DNA of 64,000 nucleotides from Anaeromyces robustus (Eukaryota; Neocallimastigomycota; Neocallimastigomycetes; Neocallimastigales; Neocallimastigaceae), in NCBI GenBank assembly GCA_002104895.1, contig MCFG01000271.1, positions 27,501 to 91,500 on the forward strand. Direction: 5' to 3'. Each line of letters starts with the position of its first letter. Position 1 is the first letter of the stretch. Shown in pieces: positions 39,475 through 52,900 of this stretch. The notes beneath the pieces are model-generated. The model searched no databases. It saw only the letters and a program-made list of their open reading frames with translations, and was not told where the DNA came from. A program made the position numbers and the translations under genes.

Positions 39475-40905
39475 TTAAGCGAAATGTCTTTCAATTAAAT
39501 CTCTAGAATATTCAAGAGTTTCATCAATATCACCAAAGGACATAATTTCACCAGCAAAATAGGTATTATTTTCACCTTGAAGAGCTTCAACCTTTTCATA
39601 CCAACCTTTAGCATAATCTTCTGAGAATACATGTGGGAAATAATATGTTTGGAATTCATAAACAATTTTATCATTACCATCTTTATCCTTAAGAGGAGTT
39701 AAACCAAGTTTTTTAATATCTTCAAGACAAACAGCTTTAGTTTCTTCATAACCAAGTTCTTCTCTTTGTTTATATTCTTCAACAGTTTCATCTCTATTTT
39801 TATGTTTACGTAAACGATAAGATATTAATGGTTGATTTGGTTCATTCTTCCATCTCATATAGAAAACCATACCATGACCTAAAGTTTCTGGAGTCATATG
39901 ATCAACAACATAAAAACTAGCTTCTGGATATTTTTCCTTTTCAACATTGAAAGCAAAAGTATCATATCTTTCATAATCAATTTTAGAGAATAATTCTCTT
40001 TCTTTTTCAGTAACATCTAAATAAGAATCTAAACCTTGAGCAATTGGATTATCGATTTTACCAACTTGTAATGGAGCAGTAATAATTAATTTATCAAAAA
40101 CTTCTTCTTCACCATTGACAGTAATGGTAACTTTTTCTCCTCTTACAATTTTAGTAATAATACTATTTAATCTAGCTGGATTCTTAAGTTTTGAATTTAA
40201 AGCTTCAAAAATACTTTGAGTACCTTCCTTCCAAGTCCATAAATTATTATTCATAAAGTTCATCATAGTTTGGAAATCAAGATATTTTAAAACATAAGCG
40301 GCTGGAATTTCATCAAAATAACCATAACCAAAAGATGTAAATGGATGAATCCAAACTTCTTGAACTAAAGGAACTTTATTCAATTCACAAAATTCCTTAA
40401 AAGGTAAAGCTAAATCCTTAAGATTTGGATTAACTCCAGAAACTGGTTCTCTTCCTGGAGAAACAGCAAAACCTTCATAACGACCTTCAGATACACCTAT
40501 ATGACCACATATATCATAACCTTTATATTTGGTTTCTAAAAGTTTACCAAACTTTTTAATTTGTCTTTTAAGTTTAAATAAATGTGGAAGATTCTTTAAT
40601 TTTTTGTCAAAACGATGGTCAATTTTACCATTTGGATAACGGAAAACTCTTTGAAGTTTTGGACCATCATGAGTAACACCAGTAAAAGCTTCAACATCTT
40701 GAACAGCATAATAAGAAGAGACACCCATAATAGCACCCATTTCATGTCTTTTTCCATCAAAGGTTGGAGAATGGCATTTACCACCAACATGATCAGTCTT
40801 TTCAAAAATTACATAATTTTCATAGCCCTTTTGTTCAAGATACATACCTGCACCTAAACCAGCAGGTCCGGCACCAATAATAGCAATTCTAGAATTCTTA
40901 TCCAT
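39475..40905 (-). CDS. FAD-dependent oxidoreductase (flavin amine-oxidase-like)
   Basis: 476-aa intronless protein. The N-terminus is a Rossmann FAD-binding motif, RIAIIGAGPAGLGAGMYLE (GxGxxG at 11-16), followed about 20 residues on by Glu and the VGGKCHSP motif typical of NAD(P)-binding_8/amino-oxidase-type flavoproteins. The C-terminal stretch NTYFAGEIMSFGDIDETLEY matches the usual FAD-closing segment. No signal peptide or membrane span: predicted cytosolic. Substrate is not predictable; relatives include amine oxidases, desaturase-like enzymes and beta-cyclopiazonate dehydrogenase-type proteins. Intronless structure beside intron-bearing neighbours makes acquisition from bacteria possible, but this is inference. 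Start ATG is well placed, right before the Rossmann strand. Confidence 0.8.
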   Translation of the reverse strand: MDKNSRIAIIGAGPAGLGAGMYLEQKGYENYVIFEKTDHVGGKCHSPTFDGKRHEMGAIMGVSSYYAVQDVEAFTGVTHDGPKLQRVFRYPNGKIDHRFDKKLKNLPHLFKLKRQIKKFGKLLETKYKGYDICGHIGVSEGRYEGFAVSPGREPVSGVNPNLKDLALPFKEFCELNKVPLVQEVWIHPFTSFGYGYFDEIPAAYVLKYLDFQTMMNFMNNNLWTWKEGTQSIFEALNSKLKNPARLNSIITKIVRGEKVTITVNGEEEVFDKLIITAPLQVGKIDNPIAQGLDSYLDVTEKERELFSKIDYERYDTFAFNVEKEKYPEASFYVVDHMTPETLGHGMVFYMRWKNEPNQPLISYRLRKHKNRDETVEEYKQREELGYEETKAVCLEDIKKLGLTPLKDKDGNDKIVYEFQTYYFPHVFSEDYAKGWYEKVEALQGENNTYFAGEIMSFGDIDETLEYSRDLIERHFA

Positions 40906-43052
40906 ATTAATTATAAAATTATATGTATATCTTAAATTAAAAAAAAAAAGTTTTATTAATAAATAGTAAATGTTTTTTTTATGTTTTTTTTTTTTTTTTA
41001 ATATATATTTCTAACAAATAATAGTATATGATGAAAAGTATATATAAAATTATTTTTTAAAAATATAAATAAATAAATATTATAATATTTTTATTTAAGA
41101 AAAAAAAAAAAAAAAAAAAGGAAAAAATCTTCTTATTTATTATCATTTCAATGACAAAAAGTATTTGTATTCTTTTTTTTTTTTTAATTAATTAATTGTA
41201 CATATTTTATATTATTAATAATATTAAACAATAATAAAATTATAAGGTATATTAAAAAATATAATTTTATATAAATATAGTTAATTAAAGTTTGAATACA
41301 AAATAAATGATTAATTTATATAAATTATATAAATATGTATATTAGAATATGAAAAATGGAAAAAAAAAAAAAAAAAAGTAATTTTTTATTTTATAATTAT
41401 AATAATTATAATAATAAAAAATTAAATAGAATTTAAATTAAATTATACTTATTTAATTTTTTTAAACATTACACAAGGAAATTTGTTTCTTTCTTTTTTT
41501 TTTTTTTTAAAAAAATTTTTTTTTTTAATAAAAAAAACATAAAAATAGAATAAAAATGAAAATGAAAAATATTAAATATATATTCCTTGTTCATTAAAAA
41601 ACTGTGTATTTTTTTTTTATTTTAAACTATATTTATTTTTTCAGTAATGAATGCATAATAAATCATTTAAATTCTAAAATCAAATGACTTTTTTTATAAT
41701 ACATATATATACTATCAAATGTAAAAAACTATTTATAAATATTTCATTTAATATAATACTTTGATATATTATATATTACTTACGAAGATCAAATTAAAAT
41801 TAAGACAATCTTTATATATATAAAATAAAATATAACCTAATATAACCTAATATAATATAATATAATATAATATAATATAATATAATAAAAATGTTCATTA
41901 ATAAAAACATATTTTTTTTAGTTATATTATTAGGAGATATTTATAAATAAATATACAAAAAAAAGATTACTTTATATTTTTTTTTGTAATTCTAATATAT
42001 TTTATTATTTTTTTAAATTTTTATAATATAGTATTGTTATTTACTTTACCTTTTCTATTATAATAACAATATTAAGTAATTAACTGATAATCAAACAAAA
42101 TCAAATAATAACTTTAATCCATCAGTTAACATTTTTAAATAATAAAACAAATAATTATAAACAGTAAATAAATATATTATATAAATTTTTTATGTATCAT
42201 CATTTAATGTAATTAATTGTAAATGTCCAAGAAAAGAAAAGAATTATTCTATTCTTTTAATATTAATAAAAAAATTTAATAATGAACACTTTTATATGTT
42301 CGATTATTCATATTGTATTAATTATTAATGTTTAAATTAAATTTTAATTATTTAAATTGTTATTATAAAACAAAAAAAAAAATTAATATAATTGTACCAC
42401 AATAAAAATAATAAAATAAAAATGTTAATAATTATAGAACATTAATAAAAATTTTTTTTTTCCTTCTAGATTTTTATATATATTATATTTTTAATAATTG
42501 ATATAAATAAAAAAAATATTAGTAATATTAACAATTTTTTTTATTGTTTACATCAAACATTAACTAAGTATGACTACTATAATATAATAATATAATATAA
42601 TATAGTATAAAATCAGGAAAATAAAAAAATTTTTTTAATATAGTTTTATATTAGTAAATTTATTTTCTGTGGTAAATATTTATATTTATAATTTAATGCA
42701 AAATATAACTTTTTATTAATATGGAAAATCATTTTAAATTAATTTTTAAATTACTAAATATTAAAAATTAATTAGTTAATTTTTAACAACAATTATTTTT
42801 ATAACCAAAATTTAATATAGAAATTAAATATATAATAAATAATAATAATTGTGTAATATATAATTAAATATATATTATCAATATATATGAATAATATATA
42901 TATTAATAAAACACAAAAATAATTATTAAAAAGGAAAAAAAAAATTAAATATAGATATTCTTACATAATCAAATGAATTTTATTGAAAAAAAAAAATTAT
43001 TTATAATATAAAGAATTTAATAAATTGTATGTAATACAGCATTTTTTTTTCT

Positions 43053-43098
<46 letters not shown>

Positions 43099-43429
43099 CC
43101 TTTTTTGAAAAATTTTCCACATAAATATATCATAAATTATAAAATTTTTTAAATATATTATTTTTTTAAAGAATTTTATATTGATAATCAAGAATAATTT
43201 ATATAACTCATATATACTTAATTAAAGATTAATTGTAATTATATATTATTTATATAGATTTAAATAATATATATATTATTAATAAATATATTATTACGAT
43301 TTAAGTACTACATATACATTATACATAACAAATACATTATAACAGTTATATTTATAAAAAAAAAAAAACTTCCTTTAATAATAATAAAAAGAATTTGATA
43401 TTAATGATAATTATAAAAATAATAATAAA

Positions 43430-43600
43430 TAATAATTATGTAATAATAAATAAATATAATAAATAATAATTATGTAATAATAAATAAATATAATAAATAA
43501 GAATTATGTAATAATAAATAAATATAATAAATAAGAATTATGTAATAATAAATAAATATAATAAATAATAATTATGTAATGATAAATAAATATAATAATA
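43430..43600. repeat. 34-bp minisatellite, five units
   Basis: ATTATGTAAT recurs at 43435, 43469, 43503, 43537 and 43571, exactly 34 bp apart, separated by AATAAATAAATATAATAAATA. Confidence 0.9.
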
Positions 43601-43733
43601 AATAAATAATAAAAGTTTTATAATTATATGAAAAAAATTTAAAAATTAATGTAAAATATAACATATAAATATAAGAAAAAAAGAAAAATCAGTAAAAAAA
43701 TTTTTAATTTCAGGTGGATAAGTAGTGTATAAA

Positions 43734-43793
43734 TTGATATATCCACTTTATAACACTATTTTTTAATATTTATTTATAAAGTGGATATATCAA
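43734..43793. repeat. perfect 20-bp inverted repeat, 20-nt loop
   Basis: Arm 43734-43753 is the exact reverse complement of 43774-43793 and includes TATCCAC, so it is not pure A+T. A second GTGGATA just upstream (43714-43720) could compete for pairing. Confidence 0.85.
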
Positions 43794-44508
43794 ACTTTGG
43801 GTTTAAAAAATATAAATTACCAAAAGAGAAATAAAAATGTTTATACATTAAAAAATTTATTTTGTTTATTAAATGGATAAATTATATTATTTATTATTAT
43901 TAAGTCGTATTAATGTCTAAATATTACTTAAACAGTCAATAAGAGAAGAATCTTTTAATACTATTTCAATATATATGGTAATTGATAGAACAAAAATTGG
44001 GTTGATTTAAAAAAAAAATAGATAATTAAATGTTATTTATTACATGAAAAGAAATTCTGAATTAATAATATAAAACGTGGATAGATACAAAAAAAAAAAA
44101 AAAAAAAATAGAAAAACAAATAAACAAACATTATTAATTAAAAAAAAAAAATAAAATAACAAATAAAAGTAAACAATTCTACCCCAAATACTGAAGTTTT
44201 ATATGAAGTAAATAATTTTAATTTATTATAATAAATTAATTTATTTATTTATTTATTTATATTATTTATATCATTTATTTATTTATTTATATTATTTATT
44301 TATTTATTTATATTATTTATTTATTTATTAATAATTTTTTATTCATTTATATTTAATTAAAAAATTTATTTAATTTTTTATATATTAATTTATATTTTTT
44401 TTATAAAATATGTAACTAGTTTCGTTAAATATTCAATATATTATAATTTACTATTTCAAATTCTTTTTATTATTTATGGCAAGAATTATAAAATTTTCTT
44501 TGCAATAA

Positions 44509-44542
44509 TAGTAATAAATAATAATAATAAATAATAATAATA

Positions 44543-44633
<91 letters not shown>

Positions 44634-44686
44634 TAATAATAAATAATAATAATAAATAATAATAATAAATAATAATAATAATAATA
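44509..44686. repeat. (AAT)n/(AAAT) compound microsatellite
   Basis: About 178 bp of AAT units broken at intervals by AAAT. Confidence 0.95.
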
Positions 44687-45460
44687 GTATTTACAATTAA
44701 TAATAATATTTACAATTAAAGACAGTATAAATTAATAAAACCTTTTTTATATTGATTTTTGTTCATTTACAATTTAAATAATCTTTATTATATATTATTT
44801 ATGAAAAATTAAAAATATATCATTCAAAAAACAAATATTTTTTTATTCATAAATAAATAATAATACTTATAATGATATTTATTTCCTTTTATTTTTTTAT
44901 TTAATAATTATTTAATTAAATGTTTTCCAAAACATTTTTTAAAGTGGTTTTCTAACTGATATACAATTCAATAATCATTACAAATATCTTTTACTATTTG
45001 ATTTTAACATTACTCAATCTACTAACTAAATTAAATAATATAAAAAATTGAAGTATTCTTAATAATAGTTAATTGTATTTATAATTTATTAATATTTTTC
45101 TATTTTCATTTATTTCTTTAAAATTATAAAATGTAGATATATCGTCAATAAAATTTGTTAACTAAATATGATGATACTTTTTAAAAATCTTTCCTAAAAT
45201 GTTTTCATTATTTAAGGATTCTTAATTATTAAATATAAATATTGTTATATAATAATGTATTTATGGGAAAAAATGGGTAAAATACAATATTATAACAATT
45301 AACAATTTATTAAATAAATAATCTTTATATGAATATTAATTTCTTAAGAAAAAAAAAAAAGTATTATAATATTATTTGTTAGATATATCTATTAAATTTT
45401 GTTAAAATATATTATATATTATATATCAATTTAATTGTATTTTTAAACTTAAATTTTAAG

Positions 45461-45507
45461 TATATTAATATAAACATTTGTAATTACTAAATGTTTATAT
45501 TAATATA
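45461..45507. repeat. perfect 19-bp inverted repeat, 9-nt loop
   Basis: Arm TATATTAATATAAACATTT (45461-45479) is mirrored exactly at 45489-45507. Confidence 0.8.
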
Positions 45508-45601
45508 ATACTACTATTATATTTATTGTCAAAATAAAATATATATATATAAATATGATAAAAAATAAAATGTAAATGTTACATATTCTATATTATCATT
45601 T

Positions 45602-45614
45602 ATGTTTTTATTTC

Positions 45615-45657
<43 letters not shown>

Positions 45658-45668
45658 GTTTTTATTTC

Positions 45669-45729
<61 letters not shown>

Positions 45730-45740
45730 GTTTTTATTTC

Positions 45741-45774
<34 letters not shown>

Positions 45775-45845
45775 GTTTTTATTTCTATTATTATTATTAT
45801 TATTATATATGTTTTTATTTCTATTATTATTATTATTATATGTTT
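45602..45845. repeat. compound array: fixed spacer with variable ATT runs
   Basis: The spacer ATATGTTTTTATTTCTATT occurs repeatedly (near 45602, 45654, 45725, 45770, 45807), each followed by an ATT run of different length (about 17, 20, 10, 7 and 6 units). Long tyrosine, leucine and asparagine frames here are translation artefacts. Confidence 0.9.
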
Positions 45846-46129
45846 TATTTTTAATTATTATTATTATTATTCTTATTATTATTATCAATTATAATTTATT
45901 AATTATTTATTTCTTATTGATTTGTATGTCTTAACTGCGATGGTCACTTTATCATAAATTTAATAAAAACTTTAAGTTACTGATAAAAAAATTTTTTTTC
46001 ATATTAACATAGTTTTTTAATATTTAACAATTACATAATTAATATTAGTATATTATAAAACAATAAAAATTTATAAATATATTTTTATGCAATATATATA
46101 TAAAATGTTTTTTAACAAAAAAAAATAAT

Positions 46130-46131
46130 AA

Positions 46132-46222
<91 letters not shown>

Positions 46223-46223
46223 A
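46130..46223. repeat. (AAAT)n microsatellite
   Basis: About 23 uninterrupted AAAT units. Confidence 0.95.
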
Positions 46224-46389
46224 AGGATTAAAAAAAGTATGAAAAACAATTGTTACTTTTCTTTTTATTCTTAATATTAATTTTTTTTATATATTATTAT
46301 ATTATTAGATAAATAAATAAAAAAATATAACCAATCTTTATCAATATATATAAGTAGAATATCAAATAATAATATATTTAAACAAATAT

Positions 46390-46445
46390 AACAATGTAAA
46401 TTATATACTTTATTTTTTGATATAAAGTATATAATTTACATTGTT
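46390..46445. repeat. perfect 24-bp inverted repeat, 8-nt loop
   Basis: Arm 46390-46413 (begins AACAATGTAAATTATATA) is the exact reverse complement of 46422-46445; the loop is TTTTTGAT. It is the longest perfect hairpin I found in the window. It lies about 670 bp upstream of the ABC transporter start. Confidence 0.85.
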
Positions 46446-47053
46446 GACTTAATGAATTAATTATTATTTAATATAATAAATAATATTATTAATAATAGAT
46501 GAGAAAAAAATAATCATTGAATATTAATGAAAAAAAAACATAATTTTAATATTTTAATATTTTACATTTGTGGAATTATATAAAAGATTAATAATTATTA
46601 TTAAGTAATATTTTATTATTTTTCATTATATTTTTATTTCTATTTCTTATTTTTATTATATATTTGATATTTTAAACAATATAAAAATGAAAATAAGTAT
46701 TTGCATATATTTAATTATTATGTATATTATTAATAATTTTTAGTTTATTTAAATCATCTAAACATACATTATACTAATAAAAAAACAACTTTGATCAACA
46801 TTTGATATTTTATTATTTTTTTATTAATGTCAAAACTAAAATAAATTCAAATATATTGTAATATATATTAATATTAATAAAATAGTATATTAATATAATA
46901 TTTTAAATATTAAATAATACATTTTAATATATAAAAACAAAAATTTTATATATTATTATTAATTTATTATTAAAAAGTATAAAAACAAATAAAATTTCTC
47001 TTTAGAATTTTTGAAAATAAAAAAGAAGAAAAAACTTAAATTAATAATAAAAA

Positions 47054-47091
<38 letters not shown>

Positions 47092-47116
47092 GGAAAAAAT
47101 TCAACAAAATAAAAAA

Positions 47117-49803
47117 ATGGTAAAAATATATATATATATATATTTTTTTATATTTTTTTTATATATTTAATATATATTTATATAAATATTGATATTTATT
47201 TATCAAATATAATAATATATTTTTAATATATTTTTTTTATTTTTCAATTGCAAATTATTTTATTTATAAAGGGCTTTTACAAAAATCAGTTAAAAGCTCT
47301 TGTCAAAAGAAATTTTCTTTTGAAAAAAGCTGTAAAATCGTCATCATTTGCAGAGTTTCTTTTACCTTTAATTATGATAATTATAGCTTGTAAGTATTTA
47401 AATATTTTAATTTTTTTATATTTATATAATATTTATTTTAGCTTATATTTTATATTTAGAGATTTAGTTTTCTTAGTTTTTATAGTTTTTTATTTCATTA
47501 TTTTTTTTTATATTAATATAAAGTTATTGTTACAAATAAGTCATGTGGTCACCATAATTTTAATTTGATTGATTAAAATTTACGTATTGTATATAGAAAA
47601 TAATATTATTACTTATTCTATATACTATATGTTATATATTATAAATATAATGTATTATATTAATAATTTTTTATTAAAATTTTTTTTTTTCAATAATTAT
47701 AATGTCGATTGTTATATTTTTTATCTAAATATTATAAATTATGCTATTAAATATATAGATTTGTAAATATATTATTTTTATTTTAAGATACATAAAATAT
47801 CTAATTATCAATTTTTTTTTATATTTATATATAATATATATTAAATAATATATATTTATATATAATACATATATTAAATAATACATATATTTATATATAA
47901 TACATATATTAAATAATACATATATTTAATATTTAATCTTATATATATTTAATATTTAATCTTATATATATTTAATATTTAATCTTATATATATTTAATC
48001 TTATATTTATATATATATATTTTTATATGAAATTTTATTTTAACTTTTACATATTATTATATTAAAAATGACATTTCATGTTATATTAACAAAAACAAAT
48101 ACATAAAATAATTAAAGATATTGTAAATAAGTCTTCAGAAACAAAAATATACCCAGAAGTTGGACCTACAGACCCATTCAATATAAATTATGCTTTTAAT
48201 ATAAATTATTTAACATCTGAATATAAAACGCTAACACCTACTATTGGATTTGTTCTGCCGGAAAATAATAATGATACCGAAATTATAAATAAAATTATAG
48301 AGAATGAAGTTTTTAGAAATTCAAAACTACAGTTTATAAATTTTAATAATCAAAAAGAATTGATTGAATATACCAATGATTATCGTAATTTACTCATTGC
48401 TGGTATTATTTTTGAAAGCGATGATTATTTTCATTATACCATTCGTGTCAATGGAACAATTGCTCCCGAACCAAATATAGATAATGCTATAACAAATTAT
48501 GCAGAAGGACGTTTTAATGCTGAAGAAAATGGTGGAACAATAGGTGATTCTTATATGGCTGCTTTTTCACCAATACAAGCTGCTATAGATGAAGCAATCA
48601 TACGAATAAAATTAAATGATGATACATTTACAATGCATCATTATATAGGGAAATTAGGAAGAGCATCAAGTCATTATAAACAAGAAAGTAATGGAGGTAA
48701 TTTAGGTTATTTCGTTTCAAATATTTTTTTAATTCCCGTAGTTGTTATTGTAACAATTCTTGTTAAGGAAAAAGAAGAAGGGATTAAAGATGGTTTATTA
48801 ATGGCTGGGGTACATCCGACAGTTTTTTGGCTTTCTTGGTTAATTGTATATATTATATTTACTATTACTATTTCTGGATTTGTTACTCTTTTTTTCTTTA
48901 TTACTAAAACATTTGCTAATACTCACCCATTAATTATGTTTCTCTCATTGTTTTTTTATGGTATAAGTTGTTGTTCACTTGGTTTTATTTTTTCTACTTT
49001 ATTCAATAATAATAAAACAGCAACTTCAGCAGTTACCGTAATTATTGTTCTTATTACTTGTTGTAATATGATTACACCTTATGTCAGTTTATTATTAAGA
49101 AAAATTGTATCACCTATAATTTGTCCATTTGCTATAGGTTCATTAATATTTGAAATCGATGATATGGAAAATGGGTTTGAAGATCTTACTTTTACTAATT
49201 TATTTTCATCAAATGTTGGTTTTTTTTTCGTATCATTAATTATTAATAGTATACTTTATTTCATATTAGCTATCATATTAGATAATTTATTTGCTAATGA
49301 AGGAAGTAAATATCTTTCAATATTTAAAAAAAAAGATAACTATTTTCAAAATGAAAATAAATCAATCTATGAAAAGGATATTCAAGAAGATTTTAATGCT
49401 AATAATGGTGAAAGATGTATAGTTGAAGTAAAACATGTACATAAGGTTTTCAAAAAAATAAAGAAAAATGATAATGAAAACAATAATAATTTTACTGAAG
49501 ATGAAAATGATAATAATAGATATATTAATAAAAAAAGTGAATTTTTAGCTGTTAATGATGTTAGTTTTAAAGTTTATCAAAATGAAATTTTTGCTATCTT
49601 AGGTAAGATAAATTATTCATTTTTAATGTAAAATATTTAATAAGTATATATATAAATAAATAATTATAATAATAATCAATAATTAATAAAAAAAATTAAT
49701 AATTAATAAAAAAATATTAATCTTTAATATTTAATATTAAATTTTAAATATTTAATTAATATTATTATTATTTTTTTTTTTTAAATTAATTAATTTATCT
49801 AAT

Positions 49804-49838
<35 letters not shown>

Positions 49839-49960
49839 TTTATTTTATTTTTTAAAAAAAAATAAAAAAATATTAATCTTTAATCTTTAATATTAAATTT
49901 AAAATATTTAATTAATATTATTATTATTATTTTTTTTTTAAATTAATTAATTTATCTAAT

Positions 49961-49995
<35 letters not shown>

Positions 49996-52900
49996 TTTAT
50001 TTTATTTTTTAAAAAAAAACTGTTTATTATATTTTCATATTATTTTTAAAAAATTATTTATTATAATAGGTCATAATGGTGCAGGTAAAACTACACTTAT
50101 TAGTATTATGGTTGGTCTTTTAAAAGCTTCACAAGGTGATGTGTTATTTGATGGAAGAAGCATTAGAGAAGATATTCATAATATTCGTAGAGATTTTGGT
50201 GTTTGTGCTCAATATAATATTATTTTTGATGAATTAACAGTAGAAGAACATATTAAATTTTTTGCTCAATTAAAAGAAATCACTGTAAATGTCGATGAAG
50301 TTTTAATTGAAATTGATCTTATTCATCAAAAGAAAATGAAAGTGGGTGATTTAAGTGGAGGTCAAAAACGTAAACTTTGTATAGGAATGGCTATTATAGG
50401 TAATCCTAAATATGTTTTTTTAGATGAACCTACTACTGGCTTAGATCCGCTTTCCAGAAGAAAAATATGGGATTTACTATTGAAAAAGAAGGATGGTAGA
50501 GTTATTTTCCTTACAACACATTATATGGATGAAGCTGATATTTTAGCTGATCGTAAATTAATTCTTTCTAAAGGTAAAATTCGTTGTCTTGGAACTAGTC
50601 TTTTTCTTAAAAATCATTTTAATATGAATTATGATTTAGATGTAGAAACTACTGATAAAGATCAAGTACAAGCTATCGTAGAAAAATATTTACCAGAATC
50701 TATTTATTATGAAAATACTGATAAATATAATAAATCAAATATAGAATCATATAAAATTAACAATAACAATACTAATTCTAAATCAATATTAAATGAAAAT
50801 TTTAATACAGAAAATGAAAATAATTCTAGTCAAAATAAGAAAGATTTAAACAAATCTGAAAACAAATTTAATCAAATAAAATGCCACACATGGAAATTGC
50901 CATTAAATACTACAGATAAATTTACTCCACTTTTAAATGAATTAGAATGTCAAATGGATAATGGAGAAAAAAGTTTTATCAAAAAATATGCATTAAACAT
51001 GCCAACTTTAGAAGAATTATTTATTCGTTTAGAAGATAATACTATTGATCGACGTTCGAAAAATAATAATGATCCTTTATTAATTCAAATGAATGATATT
51101 AATTTGCCGAAACTAAAAAGTGTAGAAAAACCAAATCGTTTACATCTTTTATTATATTTAATTAAAAGTAGATTAAAAATTTTTGTTAAGGATAAAAGTT
51201 TTTTCTTTATTTCTATCTTTTTCCCAGTAATTGTTAATGGCATAATGTTTATCGTTATTCAAAATGTATTTAATGTTTCTTCAGATTCAACAAAATCTAA
51301 TATTATTTCTTTTCCTTCTATGTATCAAAATTCATATTTTAACCTTGAACCACAATCTCAATTTAGTTTTACTAAAGAAGATATAATATCATCATCGACA
51401 AAGATGCTAACATCAAACAACTTTATTAAAACTGATATGATAACATCTATACCATTACAGAATATAACTCTTCCTAAAAGTGTAGATGATACCTATTATC
51501 TTTGTTCTGTCAGTGGTCGAGAAGCCAATAATGTATATGATTTACAAATATATTATAATGATACTATGGCTCATGCTATTCCAGTTACAATTAATGCATT
51601 AAGTAATGCTATTCTTGCATCTAAAAATATTAATGAAACAATTGTTCTTACATCTCATCTTCTTGATATTAATAATAATAATTATAAAGCTATTGCTGGA
51701 TTAACTATTTCTGGATTTATGATAGGTTATTTTATTGTTGCAAATATTAGTAGATTTGGTTCATTATTAGTTCGTGAAAGAGAAAAACAATTATTACAAC
51801 AACTTCAGTTAAACGGAGTATCACGTTTAAATTATTGGATTTCTTGTTTTGTAACAGACCTTCTTATTTTCCTTACTGTTTGTATATTAATTTTCCTTAT
51901 TGGTGTTATTGTTCAATATGAAACTTTATTAGATTTTAAAATTTTAATACTTCTTTTAGTTTTGTTACTTATTTGGTGTATTCCTACCATGCTTTATCAA
52001 TATGTTGTTAGTTTTCTATTTGATAAGGAAGATACCGCTTTTACAGTTATACCAATTATTAATACATATCCTGTTATCTTTGGATATTTAATTTTTATAA
52101 TTATTAATATGGATTATACTATATTGGAAGGAATTATGAAAAATAAAGGTATTATTGGAACTTTCCCTAATATATATAATATGGTACTTACTATATTATG
52201 TCCTCCTTATGGATTTATTGCAATGGTTAATTCAATTTTTACTATGAAAGTTTATGAAAAATTAATTCATTATGATATTAATTTTAAAAATATTTTAAAA
52301 TTTGATAATGGTATTTCATCTAATGTTATTGTTCTAATCATTTTAACATTTATTCTATTTTTCCTTTTCATACGATTTGATATGAAAAAGAATCAAACAA
52401 AAAAAAGTGATATTTTTGATATACCCTATATTACTCTTAATAAACATTTAAAAATAATTGAAGAAGGTGATGATGATATTAGAAAGGAATATGAATATGT
52501 TAAAGCTAATCAATATGAATTACCTTTAAGTGTGATTCATCTCAGTAAGGAATATAAATCACCTGTTCCTACAAATAAAATTAAAAAAAGGGAAATTATG
52601 GAAAGGGATCCTGATGAAATAAATTATGGTGAAATTCATCGGTCACGATATACTGGTAAATTTGTTAAAACTGCTGTAGTTGATGTTAATTTTGGTGTAA
52701 GAAATCATGAATGTTTTGGTCTTTTAGGTCCAAATGGTGCAGGTAAATCAACAACATTAAATACTGTTACATCTACTATTCCACAAACTACAGGTAATAT
52801 ATGTTTTAATGGAATTGAATCACATTTAGCAAGATTAGGTGAAATTTCTATGGGTTATTGTCCACAACATGATATTCTTTGGAAAGAATTAACTTTACGT

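Larger units (their letters stand above)
40906..47116. other. large gene-free region rich in repeats and hairpins
   Basis: About 6 kb with no supportable gene. It includes TATAA repeats (41823-41888), poly-T (43051-43097), a 34-bp minisatellite, AAT and AAAT microsatellites, an ATT-based variable array, and three long perfect inverted repeats, listed separately. The end nearest 47116 is a poly-A run (47057-47088) just before the ABC transporter start. Confidence 0.6.

Noticed and set aside
45529-45934. Long reading frames of poly-Asn, poly-Tyr and poly-Leu on both strands
   Set aside because: They are read straight through ATT microsatellites in several frames and have no start context or domains. 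The same holds at 19893-20120 and 57274-57555.
47390-48117. Separate genes in the frames at 47248-47766
   Set aside because: The first frame is ABCA exon 2 flanked by intron sequence, and the second lies wholly in the low-complexity intron.
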